Position numbers and translations under genes: made by a program
Source: Conexibacter sp. S30A1
GTDB lineage: Bacteria > Actinomycetota > Thermoleophilia > Solirubrobacterales > Solirubrobacteraceae
Direction: 5' to 3'
DNA: 64,000 nucleotides
Assembly (NCBI RefSeq): GCF_023330665.1
Contig: NZ_CP097127.1
Location: forward strand, 1,364,001 to 1,428,000
Notes under the pieces: model-generated
What the model was told of the DNA's origin: nothing
Database searches by the model: none
Seen by the model: only the letters and a program-made list of their open reading frames with translations
Part shown: positions 41,396 to 51,471 of the stretch, piece by piece
How the letters are laid out: each line of letters starts with the position of its first letter
Numbering within the stretch: the stretch's first letter is position 1

Positions 41396-42301
41396 TCAGA
41401 GCTTGACATCCACCACCATGAAGCCGAAGAGCAGCGCCAGGTAGGCCAGTGAGTAGAGGTAGAGCCGCAGCGCGCTGCGGCGGTCCTGACGGCGCAGCAG
41501 CAACGCGGCGAGCGCTACAAAGCCGAGACCGAGCGGCACCGAGGCCGCCAGGTACACGACGCCGAAGGCACCGGCACAGAACGGCAGCTGCGTGATTGCG
41601 TAGAGCAGCAGCGCGTACAGGAGGATCTGCTGACGCGTCACGCGCTCGCCGCGCACGACCGGGAGCATGGGCACACCCACGCGCGCGTAATCCTCCTTCA
41701 TGAGCAGGCTGAGCGCCCAGAAGTGCGGTGGCGTCCAGTAGAAGACGATCGCGAAGAGGTAGACGGCTGTCCACGACAGAGAACCACGTGTGGCCGCCCA
41801 GCCCACCAGCGGCGGGATCGCGCCGGCCGCCCCGCCGATCACGATGTTGTGCCAGGTGCGGCGCTTGAGCCAGACCGTGTAGATCCCGACGTAGCCGACG
41901 AAACCTCCGAGCGCGAGCGTCGCGGCCAGCAGGTTCAGCGTCAGCGACATCAGCACGAACGAGGCGGCCGCGAGGCTGAGACCGTAGATCAGCGCCGCTC
42001 GCGGGCTGACCCTGCCGGCGGGGATCGGCCGCGATGCCGTCCGCGCCATGCGGCCGTCGATATCACGGTCATACCAGTGGTTCACGGCCCCCGCGCCACC
42101 GGCGGAGAGGTATCCCCCAGCGCACGCCAGCAGGATCCGCGAGACGTTCGGGTTGCCGGCGATCTCCATCGTCGCCACCGTCGTGAACAGCAGCAGCGTC
42201 TGTACCTTGGGTTTGGTCAGCTCGACGTAGTCGGAGGCGACCTGACGAACACGCGAATAACGCCCGATCGCCTGAGTTGCGCTGAATGATGAGGTGCTCA
42301 A
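41396..42301 (-). CDS. ctaB: Protoheme IX farnesyltransferase (heme O synthase)
   Basis: Farnesylates protoheme to heme O, the precursor of heme A for the aa3 oxidase. A 301-residue UbiA-family membrane protein with about eight or nine helices. NHWYDRDIDGRMARTASRPI near residue 80 is the prenyl-diphosphate NxxxDxxxD motif, and SLLMKEDYARVGVPMLPVVR near residue 190 the second Asp region. YVELTKPKVQTLLLFTTVAT is the entry helix. It lies downstream of ctaD on the same strand. Confidence 0.96.
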   Translation of the reverse strand: MSTSSFSATQAIGRYSRVRQVASDYVELTKPKVQTLLLFTTVATMEIAGNPNVSRILLACAGGYLSAGGAGAVNHWYDRDIDGRMARTASRPIPAGRVSPRAALIYGLSLAAASFVLMSLTLNLLAATLALGGFVGYVGIYTVWLKRRTWHNIVIGGAAGAIPPLVGWAATRGSLSWTAVYLFAIVFYWTPPHFWALSLLMKEDYARVGVPMLPVVRGERVTRQQILLYALLLYAITQLPFCAGAFGVVYLAASVPLGLGFVALAALLLRRQDRRSALRLYLYSLAYLALLFGFMVVDVKL

Positions 42302-42389
42302 GGCAGATACCAGGTTAGGCCAACAGCGATCCCCCGCGCCTCAGTTGGCTTCGGCGCGCAGCCTGGACTGGCCGCAGCCGTCAGGGCCG

Positions 42390-44093
42390 TCAGACTCGCG
42401 AAAACTGCTCCGAGCCGCCCGTCTTCTGCAGTGCCCCCGTCTGCGCCTCAACCTCGAGCCGGATGTCGCGCATGGGCTCGACCGACCGGATCCGGGGGAC
42501 CGCATCGAAGTTGTTGACGGGCGGCGGCGAGGTGGTGAACCACTCCAGCGTGTTGGCCTTCCACGGGTCCGGGCCCGCGAGCTTGCCGGTCTTGTAGCTG
42601 CGTGCGAAGTTATAGAACGACATCACGAAGCCGGCGGCCATGATGAAGGCGCCAACGGACGAGATGAAGTTGTACGTTGACCAGCCCATGTGCTCCTGGT
42701 AGGTGTAGATGCGGCGCGGCATACCCGAGAGCCCCAGCGCGTGCTGCACGAAGAAGGTGAGGTTGAAGCCGATGAACGTCACCCAGAACGACCATTTACC
42801 GAGGGTCTCGTTGCAGAGCCGGCCGGTCATCTTCGGGTACCAGTAGTACGTCCCGGCGATGATCGTGAACACGGCGCCACCAACCAGCACGTAGTGGAAG
42901 TGCGCCACAACGAAGTAGGTGTCGTTCAGCTGCCAGTCGACCGGGAAGGTGGCGAGGAAGATGCCCGTGATGCCGCCGATCAAAAACAGCACGATGAAGC
43001 CGATCGCCCACATCATCGCCGCGGTCATGACCAGCGAGCCGCGCCACAGCGTCGCCGTCCAGTTGAAGATCTTGACGCCGGTCGGGATGCCGATCAGGAA
43101 GGAGCTCAGCATGAAGAAGCCGAGCACGACCAGCGGCATCGGCGCGGTGAAGAGGTGGTGCGCCCAGACCAGCGTCGAGAGGAAGGCGATCACGATCGTT
43201 GAGGCCGCGATCGCCTTGTAGCCGAAGATCGGCTTGCGCGCGAACACCGGCAGGATCTCCGAGATGATGCCGAAGCCCGGCAGGATCATGATGTAGACCT
43301 CGGGATGGCCGAAGAACCAGAAGAGGTTCTCCCACAGCACCGGCGAGCCATGGTCGGTCGGGTTGAACCAGTTGGTGCCGAAGTTGCGGTCGGTCAGCAG
43401 CATCGTCACCGCGGCGGCGATGACCGGCAGCGCGATGATCAGCAGCACCGCATAGATCAGGATCGACCAGATGAACAGCGGCACACGCCCCCAGGTCATG
43501 CCAGGCGCACGCATGTTCACGATCGTCACGTAGAAGTTGACTGCGCCGACCAACGACGAGAGGCCGGTGAGGTGGATCAGGAAGATCCAGGCGTCCTGGC
43601 CGCCGCCTGGCGAGTACAGCTTGCTCGAGAGCGGCGGGTAGCTCCACCAGCCCGCTTCCGGCGGGTGCCAGAAGATCGAGGCGTAGAAGACGATCCCGCC
43701 GAGCAAAAGCAGCCAGAACGACAGCGCGTTCAGCCGCGGGAAGGCCATGTCTCGGGCCCCGATCATCAGCGGCACGAAGTAGTTCCCGAAACCGGCCATC
43801 ACCGGCACCACGAACAGGAAGATCATGGTCGTCCCGTGCATGGTCAGAAGCTCGTTGTAAACCAGACCGCTGACCAGCGTGTTGTTCGGGACCGACAGCT
43901 GTGAGCGCATCAGCAGCGCTTCGACGCCGCCCAGCGTGAAGAACACGAAGGTGAGGACCATGTACATGATCCCGATCCGCTTGTGATCGGTCGTCGTCAC
44001 CCAGTCGAGCCACTGCCTGCTGTGGCGTGGCTTGTGCACCTCGTGGACGAGGATCTGGGGAACCGGCCGTGAGGTGTATTCAATCGTGCTCAT
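42390..44093 (-). CDS. ctaD: Cytochrome c oxidase subunit I
   Basis: The catalytic subunit of the terminal oxidase, 567 residues, 12 membrane helices. ELLTMHGTTMIFLFVVPVMA carries the low-spin heme His. FWFFGHPEVYIMILPGFGII is the CuB/Tyr segment (HPEVY), with the CuB histidine pair HHLFTAPM a little further on. FVVAHFHYVLVGGAVF provides the heme a/a3 ligands. The protein pumps protons from cytochrome c to O2. It lies 22 bp after ctaC. No subunit III gene follows in this window. Confidence 0.98.
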   Translation of the reverse strand: MSTIEYTSRPVPQILVHEVHKPRHSRQWLDWVTTTDHKRIGIMYMVLTFVFFTLGGVEALLMRSQLSVPNNTLVSGLVYNELLTMHGTTMIFLFVVPVMAGFGNYFVPLMIGARDMAFPRLNALSFWLLLLGGIVFYASIFWHPPEAGWWSYPPLSSKLYSPGGGQDAWIFLIHLTGLSSLVGAVNFYVTIVNMRAPGMTWGRVPLFIWSILIYAVLLIIALPVIAAAVTMLLTDRNFGTNWFNPTDHGSPVLWENLFWFFGHPEVYIMILPGFGIISEILPVFARKPIFGYKAIAASTIVIAFLSTLVWAHHLFTAPMPLVVLGFFMLSSFLIGIPTGVKIFNWTATLWRGSLVMTAAMMWAIGFIVLFLIGGITGIFLATFPVDWQLNDTYFVVAHFHYVLVGGAVFTIIAGTYYWYPKMTGRLCNETLGKWSFWVTFIGFNLTFFVQHALGLSGMPRRIYTYQEHMGWSTYNFISSVGAFIMAAGFVMSFYNFARSYKTGKLAGPDPWKANTLEWFTTSPPPVNNFDAVPRIRSVEPMRDIRLEVEAQTGALQKTGGSEQFSRV

Positions 44094-44115
44094 CGCTGTC
44101 AGGGTCGTTCGCTAA

Positions 44116-45036
44116 CTAGAAGTTGCCGCTGGGAGTCAGGATGCCCTGCTTGACCAGGTAGCGGCGGACCTGCGCGACCTGATCGTTCTGAGACTGGATC
44201 GCGGTTCCCTGCTGGCTCAGCCAGGCCTCGTACTGCGCAGGCGTGACGACGTTGACCAGTGCCGTCATGAACGCGTGCTCCCTGCCGCACAGCTGTGCGC
44301 ACTGGCCGTGGTAGAGCTCATGCGAGTGCAGCGCCTCAAACCAGGTGTAGGTCGTGAATCCGGGGACCGCATCGACCTTGCCGCCGAGCGCCGGGATCCA
44401 CCATGAGTGGATCACGTCGCTGGACTGGATGACGAGTTTCACAACCTCGCCCGCCGGCGCCTCCATCTCCTGATAGGAGTACGGCAGACGATCCTGCCAG
44501 GCGGTCTTGTTGCAGTTGGCCCCGTAGGTGAAGCGCCAGATGTACTGGCGGCCCATGACACAGATCGTCACCTCCTTGCCGTTCGGCGGGACTGGCGCAG
44601 TCAGCGATGCAGATAGCACCGAGCCGACGTTGGCATTGGAGTTGGGCGGGTCGATGATCGTCGGCAGCGCGATGAAGGTTGCTGCGGCGATCACAACGAG
44701 GATCATCGTCGCGGCCGCCGTGAGGCTGAGCTCCAGACGCGTGTTGCCATGGAACTGGGCGGCCACCGGATGCTTTGAGGCCCGGAACTTCCAGACCGAG
44801 TAGGCGATGAAGCCGAACACGATCAGGAACACGCTGACCCCGAGCCCGAGGATGATGTCGTAGAGCGTCGCGATAGCGGTGGCGTTCGGCGAGGCGCCCG
44901 TCTTCAGCGTGCAGCAGCGAGCCGAGGCCGTTTGCGCGCTGGCAAAGAAGATTCCGGCCGCGAGCGGGAAAAACAGCGCCACCGACGCCGCGTAGCGGCG
45001 ACGGACGCCGGCTAGAAGGTTACGGACTCGTCTCAC
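44116..45036 (-). CDS. ctaC: Cytochrome c oxidase subunit II
   Basis: A 306-residue subunit with an N-terminal membrane helix (AASVALFFPLAAGIFFASAQ), a second helix (LGVSVFLIVFGFIAYSVWKF) and the extracytoplasmic CuA cupredoxin domain. HSWWIPALGGKVDAVPG and GQCAQLCGREHAFM hold the CuA ligands (CxxxC, His, Met). The first helix may be a cleaved signal. The start is GTG 45036; TAAGAT lies 10 nt upstream. Confidence 0.97.
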   Translation of the reverse strand: MRRVRNLLAGVRRRYAASVALFFPLAAGIFFASAQTASARCCTLKTGASPNATAIATLYDIILGLGVSVFLIVFGFIAYSVWKFRASKHPVAAQFHGNTRLELSLTAAATMILVVIAAATFIALPTIIDPPNSNANVGSVLSASLTAPVPPNGKEVTICVMGRQYIWRFTYGANCNKTAWQDRLPYSYQEMEAPAGEVVKLVIQSSDVIHSWWIPALGGKVDAVPGFTTYTWFEALHSHELYHGQCAQLCGREHAFMTALVNVVTPAQYEAWLSQQGTAIQSQNDQVAQVRRYLVKQGILTPSGNF

Positions 45037-45157
45037 AGCCCGCCGGATCTTACACGAGCACTAAACGTCCGGTCGCATCAGCGGTCAGAGAACGGACCAA
45101 GCGCCGTCCGGGATGGGGGTCCGTGGGCGCCACGCCCGATTTCTATACTCGCCAGGC

Positions 45158-46159
45158 TTGCGACTGTCCAGGGCGATCCGATCTGCGGCATGGGCGCTCG
45201 TGGCAACGGGCGCCGCGGCGCCGTTGCTGCGCCGCCGAGCGGACCTGCGCAACGGACCGGTGCTCGTGGCGGCGGCTACGGCACCGGTGGCACTGTGCGT
45301 CGCGGCCCCGCGGGGCCGTCTGCGCGACGGCGCCGTGTGCGCTCTGCAGATGTGGGCCTACCTGACGGCCTACGAGATGCCCAACGACGATCCCCAGGCA
45401 CTGCGCGATCGCGTGCATATCGATTACCCGATCAGGATCGACCGAGCGCTCGGCCTGGGCCGCATTCCGACCGAGCGCCTGCAGCGGGCGCTCGCGCGCG
45501 ACGGCGAGATCAACCGCTTTGAACGGACGCTGATCTGGTCGCACTGGGCCTGGTTCGTGGTTCCGCACCTGGCGGTCGCCTACGTGGGGCTGCGCCGGCC
45601 CCGTACGCTGGGAACGGCCGCCGCACGCATGTATGCGGTCTATGACCTCGGCGCCATCGTCTACTGGCTGCTGCCGACAGCGCCGCCGTGGTGGGCTGCC
45701 GCGCACGGGCGCATCCAGGAGCTCGAACATCGGATGGTGCACAACGGCGAGCACATCGCGGGCCAGATCGACGGCGACCGCGCCGGCGAAAGGCACCTGC
45801 CGGTGCGCCGCATGATGCGCGAGTACGGTGAGCGCTTCTGGGGCCGACGCTGGAACGACATCTACGAGGTGCTCGGCGGCAACCCTCTGGCCGCCATGCC
45901 GTCGCTGCACTTCGCGACCTCGGTCATGGCCGCCCGCCTGCTCTGGGAGGTGGATCCACTGGCCGGCACGGTCGGCTGTGCCTACGCCGGCACGCTCGCC
46001 CTTGCCCTGGTCTACCTCGGCGAGCATTACGTGGTCGACGTGCTGGCCGGTGGCCTGCTCGCCGAAGCGGTCAACCACAGCGCTGAGCCGCTCACCCCGG
46101 CTGTGCATACCCTGACTCGCGCGCTGCGGCGGCTGCATGCGCTGGCCGAGGCCGACTGA
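45158..46159 (+). CDS. PAP2-family membrane phosphatase/phosphotransferase
   Basis: About 333 residues with about six hydrophobic segments. NPLAAMPSLHFATSVMAARL and LVYLGEHYVVDVLAGGLLAE near the C terminus are the PAP2 active-site halves (SxxH and SxxxHxxxD-like, here GEHYVVD). The Aur1/Ipt1-like subgroup, known to make inositol phospholipids, shares the WxxP and ARMYAVYDLGA features, so a phospholipid phosphotransferase role is possible. The upstream ATG at 45113 is less likely: TATACT at 45144-45149 is 8 nt before the TTG used here. The start is uncertain. A flippase-like gene follows 10 bp later. Confidence 0.82.
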   Translation: MRLSRAIRSAAWALVATGAAAPLLRRRADLRNGPVLVAAATAPVALCVAAPRGRLRDGAVCALQMWAYLTAYEMPNDDPQALRDRVHIDYPIRIDRALGLGRIPTERLQRALARDGEINRFERTLIWSHWAWFVVPHLAVAYVGLRRPRTLGTAAARMYAVYDLGAIVYWLLPTAPPWWAAAHGRIQELEHRMVHNGEHIAGQIDGDRAGERHLPVRRMMREYGERFWGRRWNDIYEVLGGNPLAAMPSLHFATSVMAARLLWEVDPLAGTVGCAYAGTLALALVYLGEHYVVDVLAGGLLAEAVNHSAEPLTPAVHTLTRALRRLHALAEAD

Positions 46160-46168
46160 CAGGCCTCG

Positions 46169-47314
46169 ATGAGCGACCGGCCGCCGAACGAGCCGTCGCC
46201 TTCCGCTGCCGGTCCGCTGTCCGGCAGCGTCACCGGAGCGCCGGGCAGCGCCGCCCAGGGCGACGAAGCGCTGCCGCGGGTGATCTTCACCCGCGGCCGC
46301 ATCCTGGGCTCGGCCGTGTTCGTCATCACGATCGCGGTGTTCCTCTACCTCGGCCTGCCCAAACTGGTCGGCTACGGCTCGAGCTTTGACCGGCTGGACG
46401 AGGGCAACGGCTGGTGGCTCGGCGGCGCGGCCATCCTCGAGTTCCTCTCCTTCTGCGGCTACGTGGTGTTGTTTCGCACGGTGTTTCTCCAGCGCAGCCG
46501 CAGGATCGGCTGGCGCGCCAGCTACAAGATCACGATGGCCGGGCTCGCCGCGACAAGGCTGTTCGCGGCCGCGGGCGCCGGCGGGATCGCGCTGACCGCC
46601 TGGGCACTGCGCCGCTCAGGCATGGAACGCAAGCTCGTTGCCTCGCGCATGGTCGCCTTCCTATCGCTGCTCTATGGGGTGTACATGGCCGCGCTTGTGA
46701 TCGACGGGCTTGGTCTCTATCTGCGCGTCTGGCCGGGCCCTCACCCCTTCGCGCTCACGATCGTGCCGGCCGCCTTTGGTGGCGTGGTGATCGGCGCCTT
46801 CCTCAGCATCTCGGCGCTGCCGCGCGACTTTGACCGCCTTGTCGCCGCGCGCGCCGAGCGCCCCGGGCTGGTGGGCATGCTGGCTCGCCGGCTGGCATCG
46901 GTGCCGTCGGCGATGGCGACCGGCGTGCGCACCGCGCTGGCGCTGATCCGCAACGCCAACCCCGGGCTGCTGGGTGCGCTGGCGTGGTGGGGCTTTGACA
47001 TCGCCACCCTCTGGGCCTGCTTTCACGCCTTCGGCTACCACCCCCCCGCGGCGGTGATCGTGATGGCCTACTTCGTCGGCTGGCTCGGGAACGTCCTGCC
47101 GCTGCCGGGCGGCGTCGGGGGTGTGGAGGGCGGCATGATCGGCGCGTTCGCCGTGCTCGGCGTCAGCGTGCAGGCGGCGGTGATAGCCGTGCTGGCCTAC
47201 CGCGCCTTCTCCTTCTGGTTACCGACGCTGCCGGGCGCGCTTGCATACTTTCAGCTGCGCCGCACGGTGCGCGGCTGGGTGGCGGAGTCCAGATCCTCGT
47301 CCTATACTTATTGA
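46169..47314 (+). CDS. Lysylphosphatidylglycerol synthase-type flippase-domain membrane protein (UPF0104)
   Basis: A 381-residue integral membrane protein with seven to eight hydrophobic segments and a Pro/Ser-rich cytosolic N terminus of about 35 residues. [20 protein letters not shown] followed by [20 protein letters not shown] is the LPG-flippase/UPF0104 signature. The catalytic synthase domain of MprF is absent, so it is the membrane half only and may translocate a lipid. It runs directly after the PAP2 gene, so the pair may handle one lipid pathway (inference). The last codons contain the -10 of trxB. Confidence 0.85.
   Translation: MSDRPPNEPSPSAAGPLSGSVTGAPGSAAQGDEALPRVIFTRGRILGSAVFVITIAVFLYLGLPKLVGYGSSFDRLDEGNGWWLGGAAILEFLSFCGYVVLFRTVFLQRSRRIGWRASYKITMAGLAATRLFAAAGAGGIALTAWALRRSGMERKLVASRMVAFLSLLYGVYMAALVIDGLGLYLRVWPGPHPFALTIVPAAFGGVVIGAFLSISALPRDFDRLVAARAERPGLVGMLARRLASVPSAMATGVRTALALIRNANPGLLGALAWWGFDIATLWACFHAFGYHPPAAVIVMAYFVGWLGNVLPLPGGVGGVEGGMIGAFAVLGVSVQAAVIAVLAYRAFSFWLPTLPGALAYFQLRRTVRGWVAESRSSSYTY
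47303..47308 (+). promoter_or_regulatory. -10 of trxB (TATACT) inside the flippase gene
   Basis: TATACT encodes the Tyr-Thr near the C terminus of the upstream protein and sits 7 nt before the GTG at 47316, matching the SRP RNA spacing. Confidence 0.65.
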
Positions 47315-47315
47315 A

Positions 47316-48302
47316 GTGAGCGATATGAACCTTGAAGACGTGATCATCGTCGGCAGCGGACCCGCCGGCTACACGGCGGCCCTCTACACAGCCCGCGCAA
47401 ACCTCAACCCACTTGTCATGGAGGGCTTTGCCTGGGGTGGTTTGCTGCAGCAGACCACCGACGTCGAGAACTACCCCGGGTTCCCGATGGGCATCATCGG
47501 CCCGGAGCTGATGCAGCAGATGCGCGACCAGGCAGAGCGCTTCGGCGCGCGCCTGGAGACCGAGGACGTCACCGGTCTCGAGCTGTCCACCGACGGCGGA
47601 CTGCACCGGGTTCTGGTCGGCGATGAGGTCCACCTGGCTCGCACCGTGATCCTCGCCATGGGTGCCGAGCACCGCAAGCTCGGAGTGCCGGGCGAGGATC
47701 TCCTCTCCGGCCGGGGTGTCAGCTACTGCGCGACCTGCGACGCGGCCTTCTTCCGCGACGTGCCCACGATCGTGGTCGGCGGCGGCGATTCGGCCATGGA
47801 AGAGGCGGTGTTCCTTGCCAAGTTCGCCTCCAAGGTGGCGATCGTCCACCGTCGCGACGAGTTTCGCGCCTCGCGCATCATGCTCGAGCGCGCGCGCCAG
47901 GTACCGAACATCGAGCTCCTGACCCCGTTCGAGGTCGCCGAGTTTCTCCCTGGCGAGGACGGCTCGCTGGCACTTGCACGCTTGCACAACACGGTCGACG
48001 GGTCGCATCGGGAGCTGGAGATCGCCGGCGCCTTCGTGGCGGTCGGCCACGAGCCCCAGTCGCAGCTGGTCGCCGGTCAAGTCGAACTGGACGCGGGCGG
48101 CTACGTGGTTACGCAGGGCCGCTCCACACGGACGAACCTGCCGGGCGTGTTCGCCGCCGGTGATCTGGTGGACCACACCTACCGGCAGGCGGTCACCGCA
48201 GCCGGCTCGGGCTGCCAGGCGGCGCTGGACGCCGAGTGGTACTTGCGCGATACGCCCGCGCCGACCGACGCCGGCTCGCAGGCGCTCGGCACCGGGGCCT
48301 GA
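47316..48302 (+). CDS. trxB: Thioredoxin-disulfide reductase
   Basis: NADPH-dependent flavoprotein that reduces thioredoxin. Length 328 residues. [20 protein letters not shown] is the FAD Rossmann start. [25 protein letters not shown] provides the redox CATC and the second dinucleotide fold. [23 protein letters not shown] near the end is the FAD-binding GD motif. The GTG start and the -10 at 47303 imply a leaderless message starting near the initiation codon. Thioredoxin itself is not adjacent. Confidence 0.96.
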   Translation: MSDMNLEDVIIVGSGPAGYTAALYTARANLNPLVMEGFAWGGLLQQTTDVENYPGFPMGIIGPELMQQMRDQAERFGARLETEDVTGLELSTDGGLHRVLVGDEVHLARTVILAMGAEHRKLGVPGEDLLSGRGVSYCATCDAAFFRDVPTIVVGGGDSAMEEAVFLAKFASKVAIVHRRDEFRASRIMLERARQVPNIELLTPFEVAEFLPGEDGSLALARLHNTVDGSHRELEIAGAFVAVGHEPQSQLVAGQVELDAGGYVVTQGRSTRTNLPGVFAAGDLVDHTYRQAVTAAGSGCQAALDAEWYLRDTPAPTDAGSQALGTGA

Positions 48303-48314
48303 GCCTCCCAGGGC

Positions 48315-49142
48315 TCAGACGCCGCTGCGATGGTGGCGGGCGCGCCGCCGGCGAGCTGACCGGCGATGACGCCGGTGGTGATGATCCAGGTGCCCGCGCA
48401 CGCGATGGCGACGCGCCGATCCGATGAAGCCGGGCGGGGTCGTGATCTCGAGCGCCGAGTACTCGATCCGGGTACCCGGGTAGGAGCAGCTGTAGCTGGA
48501 CAGCGCCCCGACCGCCAGCTGGGCGAGGTTGGCGCCACCGGTGGTGTCGCAGCTTGAGGCGCCGCCCTTGATCACCTGCGAGCGACTCTGTGCGTAGGCG
48601 AACTGGGTAGCGCTCAGCTCGAAGGAGAGGACCGGCGCCCAGGTGGGAACGGTCACAGCCAGCATCTCGCCCCGCACGACGGGCAGCGGAGCGATCAGCG
48701 GGAAGTCGGCGACCGTGCCCAGCTCAGGACGGAGCATGAAGACCGCCGACTGGGCCGCCACCCGAAAAGCCGGAGCGGTCGGCGTGCCGACCGAGCGCAG
48801 CACGGTCAGCTGAACCTCAGGCGGACCCCCGTAGGTCTTATCGAGGCTGGCCAGCACAGCGGGGGTGATCAGGCTGGTGCCGGCCAGTCCCAGGTCAAAC
48901 GACACGATCACACCAGAGCGCTTGATCATGTCGGGGTTTGCGACACCGTCACGCAGCGTCTCATAGGCCGTCACCTGGGTGAGCACGATCTCGCATGCCG
49001 CCCCCTGCGCGTTGGCAGGACAGGTCGGCGACACCAGTGGACTGGCCGTAACGCCGACCGGGACATCCGCGGCGATGGCCGCGGCAGGGGCAAGGAAGGC
49101 GGCCAGCACTCCTGCCACCGCCGCGAGGATCGCTCTCTTCAT
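48315..49142 (-). CDS. Exported protein of unknown function, probably frameshifted at the C terminus
   Basis: A 275-residue protein with a signal peptide (MKRAILAAVAGVLAAFLAPA, then AAAIAADVPVG). The body is rich in Val/Ala/Thr and beta-strand-like; two Cys pairs (SPTCPANAQGAACEIVL, SSCDTT...YSCSYPG) could form disulfides. The last 35 residues are almost all Arg/His (RRHRVRGHLDHHHRRHRR), whereas the adjacent frame there encodes a membrane-spanning segment (RVAIACAGTWIITTGVIAGQ) preceded by PGFIG/SDRR. A +1 shift near 48,420-48,435 would restore a C-terminal anchor. ATG 49142 is the first start before the signal; the longer frame to 49256 has no support. Confidence 0.6.
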   Translation of the reverse strand: MKRAILAAVAGVLAAFLAPAAAIAADVPVGVTASPLVSPTCPANAQGAACEIVLTQVTAYETLRDGVANPDMIKRSGVIVSFDLGLAGTSLITPAVLASLDKTYGGPPEVQLTVLRSVGTPTAPAFRVAAQSAVFMLRPELGTVADFPLIAPLPVVRGEMLAVTVPTWAPVLSFELSATQFAYAQSRSQVIKGGASSCDTTGGANLAQLAVGALSSYSCSYPGTRIEYSALEITTPPGFIGSARRHRVRGHLDHHHRRHRRSARRRRARHHRSGV

Positions 49143-49267
49143 ATGCGCATTGAACACGTTCTCATGGGCTCGAGTTGCGCGAAACGTTGCAGCGTGACCG
49201 TGCGCTGGACGCGCACCGAGGCGCTTATTGGGCGCGGCAGCCCAGGCCGCGCCCAACGCGGGGCCGC

Positions 49268-49471
49268 TCAGATCTTGACGACGTTGACGGCCTTGGGGCC
49301 CTTGGGTCCGCTCTCCTCCTCGTAGGAGACCTTCGCTCCCTCGGCCAGCGACTTGTAACCGTCACCGGTGATGCCGCTGAAGTGCACGAACAGGTCCCGG
49401 CCTCCGTCATCCGGTGTGATGAAGCCAAAGCCCTTATCGTCGCTGAACCACTTGACGGTTCCAGTTGCCAT
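49268..49471 (-). CDS. Cold-shock domain protein
   Basis: A 67-residue single-stranded nucleic acid chaperone. [20 protein letters not shown] contains RNP1, and [23 protein letters not shown]2. AAGGGG 8 nt before ATG 49471 sets the start (the frame opens to 49501). The stop is followed by a short unstructured spacer. It matches CspA in length and order of motifs. Confidence 0.96.
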   Translation of the reverse strand: MATGTVKWFSDDKGFGFITPDDGGRDLFVHFSGITGDGYKSLAEGAKVSYEEESGPKGPKAVNVVKI

Positions 49472-49602
49472 GTGATGAATCCCCTTCGGCGCTGCTGGCA
49501 CTCGGCGCCGGGCGCCCCTCTGGCTCCCGGCAAATCAACGCAACCCTATCAGGGCTTTAGGCCCAATTACGACAAAGACCGGTGAAGGGCCACGGCCGAC
49601 GT

Positions 49603-50010
49603 TCAGGACAGCGCCTGCGCGGCGGCGGCGATCTCCGCCGGGTCGCCTGCCGTGGGCGTCCAGGGGAGCTTCAACGGGTCGCCCGGGTAACGGGGAATGA
49701 CGTGCATGTGAAAGTGAAAGACCGTCTGCCACGCCTCGGCACGGCACGAGTTGATCAGGTTCACGCCGGCAGCACCGAGCCGGTCACGCACGCGCAACGC
49801 CTGGCGTTGGGCGGCCAGCGTCACGGCTGACAGTTCGTCGGGCGTGATCTCCCAGAGATCGGCCGTGTGCCGCGTCGGAATCACCAGCGCGTGACCGCGG
49901 GTGGCGGGCGCGATGTCCAGGAAGGTCAGCGTCTGCGCGTCACGCTCGATCACGGTCGCAGGCAGCTCACCGGCAACGATCCTGCAGAAGATGCACTCGG
50001 AATCGCTCAC
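49603..50010 (-). CDS. HIT-family hydrolase
   Basis: A 135-residue histidine-triad nucleotide hydrolase/transferase of the Hint/HinT type. SECIFCRIVAGELPATVIER begins the fold with its N-terminal metal site. VFHFHMHVIPRYPGDPLKLP is the HxHxHxx triad; LDIAPATRGHALVIPTRHTA is the other hallmark. The GTG start at 50010 follows TAGGCT by 7 nt. The same TAG is the stop codon of the cca gene. The longer frame (to 50448) runs over cca. Confidence 0.9.
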   Translation of the reverse strand: MSDSECIFCRIVAGELPATVIERDAQTLTFLDIAPATRGHALVIPTRHTADLWEITPDELSAVTLAAQRQALRVRDRLGAAGVNLINSCRAEAWQTVFHFHMHVIPRYPGDPLKLPWTPTAGDPAEIAAAAQALS

Positions 50011-50017
50011 AGCGGCC

Positions 50018-50023
50018 AGCCTA
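50018..50023 (-). promoter_or_regulatory. Putative -10 (TAGGCT) of the HIT gene, overlapping the cca stop codon
   Basis: TAGGCT is 7 nt before GTG 50010 and its first triplet is the stop of the CCA-adding enzyme gene. Confidence 0.5.
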
Positions 50024-51471
50024 GCGCGCCGCCGGAGCCGGCGGGCCTGCCCCCGCACGACCGTCGAGCCACGCGCGCGCATGCTCCAGGAGCTGCTCGC
50101 GGCCGCTGATCTCACCGGCATAGCTGGCCGCGGCGAGCTCAGCGAGCAACTCACCGAGCACCGGCCCCGGCGCGATGCCCAGCATCCGCGCCAGTTCGTC
50201 GCCTGCGATCGGGGCGCGCGGCGGCTGACGCCGCCACTGGAGCGCTCCCGCGAGCAGCACTCGCGCGAGCGCCAGGTGCGCCGCCACCGCTCGCTCCGCG
50301 TTGCGCCCTCGGGTCGCCAGGCGATCGGCCACGCTGAGCACGGTGACGTCGACCTCAACGGGCTCACAGCTGCGCAGGTACTCGTAGGTGATGCGCGCTC
50401 CCAGCGGTTGACGACGCACGAGAAAGCCCAGCCTGAGATGTGCGCCAACCAGCGCTGAGATGTGCTCGCTCAACCGCTCGCTGGCCCGCAGCCGTCCGAG
50501 GATGCGACGTGCCAGCTCGGCGCCGCGCACGTCGTGATCGAAGAAGGTGGGCCTGCCGTCTGCGCTCAGCCCGCGTGTGAGCGGCTTGGCGATGTCGTGC
50601 ATGAGCGCGCCCAGGCGTAGCGCCTGCCCGCGCGTGAGCTCGTTGGCAAGCGGTTCGTCCAGCACCGCACGTAGCGCCGGGGCGAGTTCGCCGAAGGTCT
50701 CAGCGGGCTCAGCGGTGATGTCAATCGTCGCCTGCAGCGTCGCCAAGGTGTGCTGGTAGACGTCCAGGTGGTGGTAGTCGCTCTGGACCACGCCGTGCAA
50801 CGCGTCGAGCTCGGGCAGCACCACGGCGCTGGCACCAAGCTCACGGGCCAACTCCAGCCCGGCCACCGCACCGTCGGCGCAGAGCAGCAGCCGCAGCTCC
50901 GTGAAGACGCGCTCGGCAGCCGTCAAACCGAGTCCGGGCGCGGCGCTGGAGGCCAACCGCAGCGTCTCGCGCTCAGGTGTGAAACCAAGCTCCGCAGCCA
51001 GCCGCACGAGTCGCAGCACGCGCAGCGGATCGCTGCGGAAGGACTCGGGGCCGACGCTCCGCAGCTGCCTGGCCTCCAGGTCCCGCAGGCCGCCGAAGGG
51101 GTCGATCAGGTCGTGGACGGGTGCTCCCAGCTCGCGGGCGATCGCGTTGATCGTCAGGTCACGGCGACCCAGGTCCTCTGCGAGCGTCGCCCCCGCAAGC
51201 GGGGTCAGGTCCACCTGCCAGCGCCCGCTGCGCGCGCGCACACGCCAGGCGCCGAACTGCTCCGAGAGCACAAACGCGTGTCCATCGGCTGCACGGGCGA
51301 GCTCTCGGGCCAGGCCCTGCACATCACCGGAGACGGCCAGGTCATAGTCAGGCGTTGGCCGTCCGAGCAGGGCGTCACGCACGGCGCCGCCGACCAGCCA
51401 CGAGCGCCCGTGCCGCGGGGCGATCTCGGTGAGCGCGGCCAGCGGGCCGCGCTCACCGCCGCCAGCCTCGC

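Noticed and set aside
40947..41774. 275-residue minus-strand frame
   Set aside because: Its first 180 residues overlap ctaB in a different frame; only the C-terminal 96 residues from ATG 41237 are a real protein.
42796..44013. 405-residue minus-strand open frame
   Set aside because: Shadow of ctaD in another frame of the same strand; Arg/Asp/His-rich with no domain, while ctaD has all heme and copper ligands.
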